DNA of 21,978 bases, from positions 1 to 21,978 of the IMG/VR virus record IMGVR_UViG_3300046535_000459; one strand, written 5' to 3'. Position 1 is the first letter of the stretch. Each line of letters starts with the position of its first letter. The notes below the pieces were generated by a model. It was not told where the DNA came from and made no database searches. It was given only the letters and a program-made list of their open reading frames with translations. The position numbers were made by a program, and so were the translations under genes. Shown here piece by piece: positions 8,237 through 15,109 of this stretch. Origin of the DNA: a virus.

Positions 8237-8709
8237 ATCCCCACCAAGAATCCTTGAAGCTCCTTGATGTATTTCCGCCTCTGGATCTCCGTGAAGTCAA
8301 CAGGCGGGCGAGCAGGACGGGTTCCGTCAGCGGATGGGCCCATGTGGTAGGCGCCATAGTCCACCAGCGACTTGAACTCAAACCCGTGCGGGTCGATGAC
8401 CACCACCTGGTCGCTGTTGGCCTCGTCGGTGAGCGAAGTCATGAGCCGGTCGGTGGCCCGCATCGTCTCAGTCCGCAAGCCCATCGCCGCCTTCCGTTCG
8501 ATGGTCACCGGCTTGTCTGGGGGCCAGCCGCCCGACATCGAAGCACCCTCGGTATCGAACTGCTCCTTGATGTCCTCTTTCATCAAGTGGACGATGGTAT
8601 GCCAAGCCGGTGAAGCATCAGCTGCCCGCGCAGAGAAGCGGAGTAGTTCGCGCTCGATCTGCTTGTGACCGTACACGCTGAAGGTGACAACTGGTCCGCT
8701 GCCGGCCAT
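8233..8709 (-). CDS. Mu G-like / HK97 gp10-like tail completion protein
   Basis: The product is 158 aa. It has the pattern of the virion morphogenesis (Mu gpG) and HK97 gp10 families: an N-terminal strand VVTFSVYG and helix, a central GGWPP segment followed by a Lys-rich helix and Arg-Leu-Met-Thr-Ser-Leu, then VDYGAYHMGPSADG-type loop and PARPPVDFTE, close to the conserved Pro-Arg-Pro-Phe motif. The family sits at the head-tail junction. The ATG overlaps the upstream stop by one base (TGATG), with AAGG as a likely ribosome binding site. It is followed by the tail terminator with an ATGA overlap. Confidence 0.8.
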   Translation of the reverse strand: MAGSGPVVTFSVYGHKQIERELLRFSARAADASPAWHTIVHLMKEDIKEQFDTEGASMSGGWPPDKPVTIERKAAMGLRTETMRATDRLMTSLTDEANSDQVVVIDPHGFEFKSLVDYGAYHMGPSADGTRPARPPVDFTEIQRRKYIKELQGFLVGI

Positions 8710-9191
8710 CAGAACCTTCTCCGTCCCACGCGGCTCGAGACCGGGAAGCTACCGCTCGGCATCTCTTCGCCTAGCGGTCCAGTACCATCGCCGCCTTCCG
8801 CGCCGGGGCAGGTATCGCGGTATTGGTCGAGCATGTCCTTGAGACCGTCTTCGTATTCCTCTTTCAGAGTTTTGTACGGCGACTGGTCGGTGCGAAGTTG
8901 ATTGGCGAAGTAGGTCAGCTCAACGCGCATCGCCGCGCGGATCGTTGCGACTTCCTCTGCAAGTTCGATTGGTCCGTCAACGCAGATGTCGTGTGCCTCG
9001 CTGACGCGGAGCTTGTCCGCAATGCGGCTCGTCGCCCACGCGCAGATTTCTTCGACCTGCGGCAACGTCGGCGTCGTCGTGTCGTCCCAGGTGCCGGAGC
9101 CGCCGAACTGACCCTTGGTCCGGGTCGGCAAAAGCGCAGCCACACCTGTCGGGGTGGCCTCCCAGGCAAATGGCGTTGGATATTCGGGCAT
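8709..9191 (-). CDS. Head-tail connector protein (probable)
   Basis: The product is 160 aa, first in the connector block after the capsid genes. It is largely helical in the middle (ICAWATSRIADKLRVSEA and following), like phage head-tail adaptor proteins that bind the portal. The C-terminus is Gly-rich and ends in a basic VGRRRF tail. Two starts are possible, GTG at 9194 and ATG at 9191. I prefer the ATG because GGAG lies six bases upstream of it and only three from the GTG. A 72-base gap containing a strong hairpin separates it from the gene upstream. Confidence 0.72.
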   Translation of the reverse strand: MPEYPTPFAWEATPTGVAALLPTRTKGQFGGSGTWDDTTTPTLPQVEEICAWATSRIADKLRVSEAHDICVDGPIELAEEVATIRAAMRVELTYFANQLRTDQSPYKTLKEEYEDGLKDMLDQYRDTCPGAEGGDGTGPLGEEMPSGSFPVSSRVGRRRF

Positions 9192-9211
9192 CACATTCTC
9201 CGACCGGCGTT

Positions 9212-9242
9212 GCGGGAAGCGGCTCTGGCCACCGCCTCCCGC
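9212..9242 (-). terminator. Strong intergenic stem-loop (attenuator- or processing-like)
   Basis: On the minus strand GCGGGAGGCGGT pairs with GCCGCTTCCCGC around a seven-base loop. This gives a 12-bp stem with two G-U pairs and no mismatch. It lies in the 72-base gap between the capsid-side E3-binding-like gene and the connector gene, one of the widest gaps here. No T-tract follows on either strand, so it is not a classical terminator. It could attenuate or stabilise the mRNA. Confidence 0.5.
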
Positions 9243-9266
9243 GTTGTCCGGTTCCGTAGCAAGGAC

Positions 9267-9833
9267 CTACTCCTGGCCCTCAGCTTGGGCGTCGATATGC
9301 GCTTCAACGTCGCCCTTGGTGATCCGACCGTCTTTGCCGGTCCCCTCGACCTCAGCGAGATCAACGCCAGACTCCGTTGCGAGCGTCTCAGCCCCAGCGG
9401 TGTACTCGACGTCAACGATCTCGCCGTTGTCCTTTTCCGGAGCAGGCTCGCCTTCTCCCGCGACTTCCGCGAGAAGCTCGGCCAGACCGCCTCTTGGGTC
9501 GTTGCCCGTCGCCGTGTTCTCGGCGGCGAGCAGCGGCTGTGCAAGCTCCGGGTCCGTTCTTGCGACATTGACGATGTCGGGCACGGTGGCTTCTGAAACC
9601 CAGTCCACCAGCTCTTCCTCGTTCATCGCAGCGACGTCCTGAGCTTCCTCAGCCTCGACTGCTTCGTCTTCCTCGGTCACGAACGCGCCCATATCTTCGC
9701 CGTACTTGACGACCTCTTTGGACACGTCGATCTCATCACCCCGCTTGGCCGAGCAGCGCCGGTAGCCCTTCGTACCGGCAGACGTGAACTCCTCGTCCCA
9801 GTTGAATGATTTGATTTTGACGGTTCTCTTCAT
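9267..9833 (-). CDS. Capsid-adjacent protein with C-terminal E3-binding-like (PSBD-like) domain
   Basis: The product is 188 aa, directly after the major capsid gene, with a good ribosome binding site (GGGAG, seven bases from ATG). Residues 1-55 form a beta-rich domain ending in a Gly-Ala-Phe-Val-Thr-Glu strand. Residues 56-125 are acidic and helical, with a Pro-Glu-Leu-Ala-x-x-Leu-Leu-Ala-Ala-Glu segment seen in small proteins following capsid genes of actinobacterial phages. Residues 149-182 carry the peripheral subunit-binding signature GTGKDGRIT and the Gly-Asp-Val helix. The N- and C-terminal parts parallel the 112 aa protein at 7284-7622, so these look like paralogues, this one with an extra middle domain. 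Its role is unknown; a head completion or decoration function is inferred. Confidence 0.8.
   Translation of the reverse strand: MKRTVKIKSFNWDEEFTSAGTKGYRRCSAKRGDEIDVSKEVVKYGEDMGAFVTEEDEAVEAEEAQDVAAMNEEELVDWVSEATVPDIVNVARTDPELAQPLLAAENTATGNDPRGGLAELLAEVAGEGEPAPEKDNGEIVDVEYTAGAETLATESGVDLAEVEGTGKDGRITKGDVEAHIDAQAEGQE
9319..9383. repeat. Diverged copy 2 of a 65-bp duplicated domain sequence
   Basis: This encodes the E3-binding-like core of the 188 aa protein and is the partner of 7336-7400, with 48 of 65 positions identical by hand alignment. Both copies encode ESG-x-DL-xx-V-x-GTGKDGRIT. Confidence 0.7.
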
Positions 9834-9858
9834 CGGTTAGCTCCCTTCTAGTGAGCGA

Positions 9859-10755
9859 TCAGCCCGCCAGTTTTTCGACTTTGAGGACCGCGAACGGGTT
9901 GTTGACGAACATCACCGGGCGCACACTCGTCTGCACCCAGGTCCGCTCGGTCTCTGGCTCGCGCCAGGTCTCTGTGCCAAGCGGTTTCTCGACACGCATC
10001 TCACCGACCTGTTGCTGGGCGACCGCGTAAGAGGTCCCAGCCGTGACCCGGTTCGACACGTAGATGTCGATCCCCAACTCAGCGAGGAGCTCACGGAGGT
10101 TCGCCAGACCGTAGATCGTGACGAGCCGCGTGTACTCCTGCGGGTTGAGCAGCCAGAGGTCATAGACGATGCCCAGTTCGTCTTCCTCCGCCAGCTGCTG
10201 CGTGTGCGCGAAATCGAACGCCGGGAATTTGTCCGAGTTGGACTGACTCGATCCCCCGACGACAACTGTGGACCAGTTGTTTCCGTTCGTTTTCTGACCG
10301 CTCGCAGCGATGGATTTCTCCAACTCCGCGATGGCGCGCTGATTGACCTTTCGGATGATGGTGTTGGTCAGCTGCCTGACCTTGTTCGTGAACGCCGCCG
10401 ACTTGTTGCGTTCCCGCGCCTCGTCGGTGATGAACACTTTGCCGCCCCACTTCTCGACTTCGGCGACTGATGGAGCCGGTCGCTCTGCCGTGATGAGTGG
10501 GAACTCGCCGCCCGGCGAAACGCGCCCAACGTCCCGTTTGGCGTAGATCTGATTCAGTTCGGTGACGTCATAAATGACAGCACCGCCTGTCACGCCGCCC
10601 GCGCTTGCGAACACGCGGTCAACAATGAACCGCTGGAGTGACAGGTCCATGATCATCGCCGTGATGCGGGTGGGCTGTTCCAGCATCGTATCGACGGTGA
10701 TGAGGTTGCCAGATACTTCTGGCGGACCCAGTGGATGGCTTGGATTGACGTCCAT
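9859..10755 (-). CDS. Major capsid protein
   Basis: The product is 298 aa, directly after the decoration protein and protease/scaffold, where the major head protein is expected. It has HK97-type features: an extended N-terminal arm, a TAERPAPSVAEVEKWGGKVFITDEARERN segment of the E-loop/spine type split here only for description around residues 90-118, a long helix rich in Asn/Lys (QLTNTIIRKVNQRAIAELEK), and a C-terminal domain ending with FVNNPFAVLKVEKLAG. It carries the strongest ribosome binding site of the window, AAGGAGG eight bases from ATG, fitting the most abundant virion protein. No N-terminal scaffold is present; scaffolding is supplied by the upstream protease gene. Confidence 0.93.
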   Translation of the reverse strand: MDVNPSHPLGPPEVSGNLITVDTMLEQPTRITAMIMDLSLQRFIVDRVFASAGGVTGGAVIYDVTELNQIYAKRDVGRVSPGGEFPLITAERPAPSVAEVEKWGGKVFITDEARERNKSAAFTNKVRQLTNTIIRKVNQRAIAELEKSIAASGQKTNGNNWSTVVVGGSSQSNSDKFPAFDFAHTQQLAEEDELGIVYDLWLLNPQEYTRLVTIYGLANLRELLAELGIDIYVSNRVTAGTSYAVAQQQVGEMRVEKPLGTETWREPETERTWVQTSVRPVMFVNNPFAVLKVEKLAG

Positions 10756-10762
10756 CTACTGT

Positions 10763-10770
10763 TCCTCCTT
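10763..10770 (-). promoter_or_regulatory. Strong ribosome binding site of the major capsid gene
   Basis: AAGGAGGA lies eight bases before the capsid ATG in the 16-base gap after the decoration gene. It nearly matches the anti-Shine-Dalgarno consensus and fixes the start. Confidence 0.85.
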
Positions 10771-10771
10771 T

Positions 10772-11203
10772 CTAGAACAGCCTGACGGGGACATCTTCGC
10801 CTTCCGCCGCTGTTGCCATGGCCAGCCCGACTGCCGGATGTTCGCCATCGGATTTGACCGCTTTGCCTTCGGTCCCGATGCCGACCGCTTCTCCAGCCGT
10901 GATCGCGCCACCAGCAACTACAGGGACCACCATTCCGGGTGACGCGAGAACCGTCACCTTCTTTTTTTCAGCCGCATTGTGAGACGCCACGCCAAGAGCG
11001 CGAGCGTCTTTCGCTGCGGACTGTTCGATCTGGTAGTTGTTACCTTCGGTGTCTGTCGTCAGCGCATCCGGGGTTCCGCCCTGAATGTCGCCTGCGACCT
11101 TGACGAACCGTTTGCCGACCACCGATTTGCCGGCCAGAACGGAACACGGCAACTGCTCGCCGTCGTCCTGGTACGGAATGCACTCGTTCAGAAGTGGGCT
11201 CAT
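10772..11203 (-). CDS. Capsid decoration protein, DUF2190-like
   Basis: The product is 143 aa between the protease/scaffold and the major capsid gene. An N-terminal segment leads into a small beta barrel with the GKRFVKVAGDIQ strand, and the C-terminal part has the DUF2190 pattern AGGAITAGEAVGIGTEGKAV followed by a Gly-Leu-Ala-Met-Ala-Thr-Ala strand and EDVPVRLF end. DUF2190 proteins sit on or stabilise the capsid surface. The ATG overlaps the protease stop as ATGA. It contains an A7 run forming A AAA AAG in frame, discussed in the findings. Confidence 0.85.
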   Translation of the reverse strand: MSPLLNECIPYQDDGEQLPCSVLAGKSVVGKRFVKVAGDIQGGTPDALTTDTEGNNYQIEQSAAKDARALGVASHNAAEKKKVTVLASPGMVVPVVAGGAITAGEAVGIGTEGKAVKSDGEHPAVGLAMATAAEGEDVPVRLF

Positions 11204-12651
11204 CGCGAGTCACGCTCCTTCGTGATCGTGCCGGTGTTCCCGTTCCGCGCGGCAGAGATTCGACTCTGCTCACCAGGTGAGAGCCAGCCGTCATCGTATT
11301 GGCTGGCGTCGACACCGGTGTCGCCACCGGCTCCTTCGCTGCCATGCTCTTCGACCGGGACCAGGTTGGCCTCCAGCGCCTCGATGGACGCCTTGGTACC
11401 CTCCGGGTCCTTGTCGTACAACTTGACCCAGTGATCCTTTCGGTCTCTGGGGAACTTGCCGGCCTTGACGGCAGACTCGATCAGATCATCACGATCCTTC
11501 TGATCCTGCCTGGCCTTGGCTTCGCGACCGGCCTTGGCATCGCTCTGGAGACGTTTCAACGTCCCACGGTCGATGCTTGCGGTGGTCTCCTCCTCGGAGT
11601 CGTCGCCCTCAGGCGTCTCCTCCTCGGTCTCCTCCTCCTCGTCGTCGTCGCCATCGCCATCACCGTCGCCGTCATCGGCGGGTGGTGTCTCTGGCGTCTC
11701 CTCAGAGGCTCGGAGCTCTTTGATCTTTGCCGTGACCTCCTCGTCAGAGGCATCCTCGGCCAGACCAAGGGATGCGCGCAGCTCTTTGCTGTCCACGCTG
11801 GTCTCCTTTTCCTCGTTGTCCGGCCTGGATTCAGACCGTTTTGCATATACGGCGACCGGATGGCCACCGCCCGCCGCACCTAAAGCGGCTGCGGCTTTTT
11901 CTCCGCCGACATCAACGTACACGATCTGTACCTCGATTGGGTCGGAGAAAGTGATTTCGTCACCGCTGATCGAGAACGGAACCCGATACAGGTTCCCCTC
12001 GTCGTCATCAACGATGAGGTCAGTTGGGTCCATGCGGACGGCGCGAATCCACCACCACATCTGCTCCGCACCCAACGACTCATAGAAGGTTCGCTTGACG
12101 TCCTCGACTTCGACGGACGCCGTGATGGTCTTGACCATCCCACCGCCGACTGCTTTGGCGATGATCTTCTCGCCCGCCGTGACCTCGATGCCCTCCGGCA
12201 CCTCAGCGCCGTACAGATTCTTGAGGTCATCGAGCGTACTCACACCCGGAGCGACAACGCCCAGCAGCGACACGGCGGTGATCAGCAGACCGTGCTTCTT
12301 TCCGGTCGCCGTTTCCTGATTGAACATGCCCTCGATGGAGCGCGACGGATAAGCGGACGGCATCAGCTCAGCAAGCCAGGACGGCACGCCAACGTAGTCG
12401 CCATAGATCGTTTGGCCGTTATCGCCAACGGCCATATTGATCACCTTGCCAAAACAAGGCTCCCCGTCGCCCAGGTCCGACTCGTGACCGATCTTCAGAC
12501 GCGGTGACTGCACAGCCGGGTCATCCTGCGCCGCGACCGCTGCCGCCAGATGCTCGGTGGTGAACGTCGTCTTGCCGGACGCAAGATCGTACTCGCCGGT
12601 GGACAGGATCGGTACGTTTGGAATCGTCACGATTGATGGGGTGTCGCTCAT
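11200..12651 (-). CDS. Capsid maturation protease and scaffold, Mu I-like
   Basis: The product is 483 aa. Residues 1-145 resemble the Mu gpI-like protease: PSAYPSRSIEGMF around 98-110 with candidate Ser104, a His at 120, and SLLGVVAPGVSTLDDL at 128-143. Residues 179-249 are an extra alpha/beta domain containing Trp-rich MWWWIRAVRMDPTDLIV, which I recall from proteases of actinobacterial phages. Residues 317-357 are an extremely acidic Asp/Gly/Glu tract. Residues 360-435 form a charged scaffold-like helix ending with FPRDRKDHWVKLYDKDPEGT, the conserved C-terminal motif of this family. It should cleave itself and guide capsid assembly. The ATG overlaps the portal stop as ATGA. The catalytic residues are inferred from motif position. 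Confidence 0.88.
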   Translation of the reverse strand: MSDTPSIVTIPNVPILSTGEYDLASGKTTFTTEHLAAAVAAQDDPAVQSPRLKIGHESDLGDGEPCFGKVINMAVGDNGQTIYGDYVGVPSWLAELMPSAYPSRSIEGMFNQETATGKKHGLLITAVSLLGVVAPGVSTLDDLKNLYGAEVPEGIEVTAGEKIIAKAVGGGMVKTITASVEVEDVKRTFYESLGAEQMWWWIRAVRMDPTDLIVDDDEGNLYRVPFSISGDEITFSDPIEVQIVYVDVGGEKAAAALGAAGGGHPVAVYAKRSESRPDNEEKETSVDSKELRASLGLAEDASDEEVTAKIKELRASEETPETPPADDGDGDGDGDDDEEEETEEETPEGDDSEEETTASIDRGTLKRLQSDAKAGREAKARQDQKDRDDLIESAVKAGKFPRDRKDHWVKLYDKDPEGTKASIEALEANLVPVEEHGSEGAGGDTGVDASQYDDGWLSPGEQSRISAARNGNTGTITKERDSR

Positions 12652-14870
12652 AGGGTCGGAGCCTCCTCACCGTAGATCGCGACCAGCGTGCCTCGGCATC
12701 GCTCGCCGCCTTCACACTCTGCAAAACCGCCGCCAGGGTAATCAGCCTCAGCTTCATCGACGCTGCTGAATTCAGTGCCGTCCTCGGCGGAACAAGCCGA
12801 ACAAGTGTTCTCATCCAGAAGCTCGCTGGAGTAGATGCGCTTGGCGTCGTTGCGACGCATCGTGAGCTTGCGACCCGCGTTCATCGCGGTGTTCATCGCC
12901 CCGCTCACCTGCATTTTGACCCGTTCTTTCACCAGGTCATTCAGGTAGGTACGGGTCGCAGCAGCCACGTCCTTCGCGGCGGCGACCGGGCTGGTGAGTT
13001 TTATGGCGCGGTTGGCGGCTGCGCTGGACAGCTCTCGTGTCAGAATGTTGCCGACGCCTTGCGCCCGCGCTGTCAGCGAGTCATCCAACTCGGATACCTT
13101 CGGCTTGGTCGGAGAGACACCTTGCGATTCGGCCTCTGTCGTCGCTTGGCTGATGCCCTCGTCTGCCATTTCCTGCATCGCGGCGAGGATCGACTCGTGC
13201 GTGGTGTCGTCAACGGACAGTTCGGAGAGCTTCACCAGATCGCCCTTGGCTTGGACGATGAGATCGTGTAGTTCGTTGACCTGAGTGGTCTGTAGTGCTT
13301 TGACCTCATCGAACAGCTTGTCGCGTCGCTCCGTCCATTCGTTGTCCAGTCGAGCGAAGTCTGTGCTGGCTTCGATCTCGTGCTGGTAAGGCTGACGGCG
13401 CAGCGCTCGATCCGGCAAGGACACCGGCGAGGGAGCATCATCCGGTGCCGCCTTCACGACACCAGAGCCGCGCCGTCCCGAACCGGCTTTTGCCGGCTCA
13501 GATGGCGGAGGTTGTACGGGCGGTGGAACGGTGGGCTGCTCCGCTTCCTTGGCTTCACGCTCTTCTTCTTTGACTTTCTTCGCTTCTTCTTCGGCCCGTA
13601 CAGCCTCAGACTTGGGAGCCAAGTTCCGCGATTTGCGGATGAAGGATTCCAGTTCAGGATCGACGGTGAGCAGACCTTTGTCGACAAGCTGGGTAAGCTC
13701 GAGAGTCGGCGGGTCCTCGTGATTGGACCGGGTGTAGGCCAGACGCGGTGCCGGCTCGTCTTCGCCGTAGTTCCAATCAACCCAATCCTCAATCATGTGC
13801 TCGTTGAAAGTGTCAGTCACCCAGTCCGCGATTGCCTCCTGAGCGAACCCGAAGAAGTCCAGGAAGCTCTCGCCCAGTGCCCGCGCTCCGGTCTGGCTTT
13901 GGCCGAGCATCACGAACATCATCATGAAGCTCCGGGCCATCTCCTCATTCTGAAATTTCATGGAGGCGACAGTGTCCGGTGTACTGCCCTCGACGCCGAC
14001 CAGACGGAGTTTGGCTCCGTAGGGACCAGCGCCGCCCGACTCGTCGCCGCCTCGGAATTCTTGAGCCAGCTGGTCGAGCGCGTCGATGAGCTCCTGGCTC
14101 GCTCCTTCCGGAGCCTCAAACCACGGAACCCCCATGCCTGTGCGCTCTTGCTTCCGCGCGTCGATCCGCATCAGCATGTCCTTGATGATGAAGTTTTTGA
14201 ATACGCTCCGGAGCAGAGACTTGCCAACCCAGTTGGCGCCCTCCTTGTCCCATACGTAGTGGAGCAGCGCGTTGACGGGGATGCCTTCCGCTTGCGACGA
14301 GCCGAACCCCAGCTTGCTGTACTGCTTGATCTCTTGTAGCCCGCCGTCGTTGGCTGTGATGATCTGGCTCACCGTCCATGGCGGACGCGGCGCGATCTTC
14401 CGGATGTGGTAGAGATCATCGCCGTACTTGGTCTGATCAACCTCCATCACCTGCTCGAAATCGTAGAAGCCATATTTCAGAGCCTTCAACGCTTCGCTCA
14501 GGTGACGACGCCAAGTGAAGCGGTTGCGCGTCCGGCCGATTTGGAAGTTGTCTTCCTGACCCTTTATGGGCACCTTCAGCTCTCGGCTCAGCTGCTGAGT
14601 GATCTCATCACTCGCATCGCCTTGGTCCAGCGTGTAGCGGAACCGTTCGATGGGCAGGATGGTGCCGGCCATCAACCCCTTGACCTGAGCGTCCTGGGAG
14701 TACATCTTGTCATAGACGTAGACGGACACCGGGAAGCGAAGCTCCGGTGTGAACTCCATCTCGTCAATGATCTGGCCCCAGGAGAGCAAGCCAGTGCCGC
14801 CACGACCGGCGAGGAAGTTAGCTTCAACTCCCTGTTCGACCGTGGGAGGCTTGGTGACCGGCACAGCCAT
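12648..14870 (-). CDS. Portal protein fused to a MuF-like morphogenesis domain
   Basis: The product is 740 aa. Residues 25-415 form a DUF935/Mu-gp29-like portal: GLMAGTILPIERFRYTL near 65-81, a KIAPRPPWTV segment, the WDKEGANWVGKSLLRSVF segment at 207-224, and the helix SFMMMFVMLGQSQTGARALGESF. Residues 420-480 are a Glu/Lys- then Pro-rich linker. Residues 500-740 resemble the MuF domain, with long helices and a C-terminal cluster of Cys690, Cys693, Cys719 and Cys725 around SAEDGTEF. The portal forms the packaging ring; MuF proteins enter the head or help assembly. The fusion is longer than a usual portal and replaces the separate gpF gene. The ATG follows the holin-like TAG after one base. 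Confidence 0.93.
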   Translation of the reverse strand: MAVPVTKPPTVEQGVEANFLAGRGGTGLLSWGQIIDEMEFTPELRFPVSVYVYDKMYSQDAQVKGLMAGTILPIERFRYTLDQGDASDEITQQLSRELKVPIKGQEDNFQIGRTRNRFTWRRHLSEALKALKYGFYDFEQVMEVDQTKYGDDLYHIRKIAPRPPWTVSQIITANDGGLQEIKQYSKLGFGSSQAEGIPVNALLHYVWDKEGANWVGKSLLRSVFKNFIIKDMLMRIDARKQERTGMGVPWFEAPEGASQELIDALDQLAQEFRGGDESGGAGPYGAKLRLVGVEGSTPDTVASMKFQNEEMARSFMMMFVMLGQSQTGARALGESFLDFFGFAQEAIADWVTDTFNEHMIEDWVDWNYGEDEPAPRLAYTRSNHEDPPTLELTQLVDKGLLTVDPELESFIRKSRNLAPKSEAVRAEEEAKKVKEEEREAKEAEQPTVPPPVQPPPSEPAKAGSGRRGSGVVKAAPDDAPSPVSLPDRALRRQPYQHEIEASTDFARLDNEWTERRDKLFDEVKALQTTQVNELHDLIVQAKGDLVKLSELSVDDTTHESILAAMQEMADEGISQATTEAESQGVSPTKPKVSELDDSLTARAQGVGNILTRELSSAAANRAIKLTSPVAAAKDVAAATRTYLNDLVKERVKMQVSGAMNTAMNAGRKLTMRRNDAKRIYSSELLDENTCSACSAEDGTEFSSVDEAEADYPGGGFAECEGGERCRGTLVAIYGEEAPTL

Positions 14871-14871
14871 C

Positions 14872-15072
14872 CTACTTCACCCCGCGCCCAGCGCCGTTCC
14901 GAACGTGTCCGACCGCTGCGCCCGCGCCGGATAGTCCGGCTGCGCCCAGCATCGCCTGAATCCAGGTCAGGTCCTTGTTGATGACACCGATCACCGCGAG
15001 TGCGACGACGATGTAGTGATTCAGCGTCGCGAGCGGGATCTTGTCGATGATTAGTTCCTTCAACGATTCCAC
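14872..15072 (-). CDS. Small membrane protein, holin candidate
   Basis: The product is 66 aa and starts at GTG 15072, about ten bases after an AGG-rich stretch. Residues 1-17 are amphipathic. Residues 18-34 are a clear membrane segment (LNHYIVVALAVIGVINK region). Residues 40-58 are Gly/Ala-rich and weakly hydrophobic, possibly a second segment, followed by a basic tail. Its place immediately after the endolysin suggests a holin. Two other small membrane genes upstream of the endolysin are rival candidates, so the assignment is tentative. Confidence 0.7.
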   Translation of the reverse strand: MESLKELIIDKIPLATLNHYIVVALAVIGVINKDLTWIQAMLGAAGLSGAGAAVGHVRNGAGRGVK

Positions 15073-15109
15073 GTGGTGCCTACCTTTCTAGCGGTTTCCT
15101 TCGACCGGC

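Noticed and set aside
9191-9568. Minus-strand 125-codon frame across the capsid-side gene end
   Set aside because: It overlaps the 188 aa gene in another frame and is Arg/Ser-rich noise.
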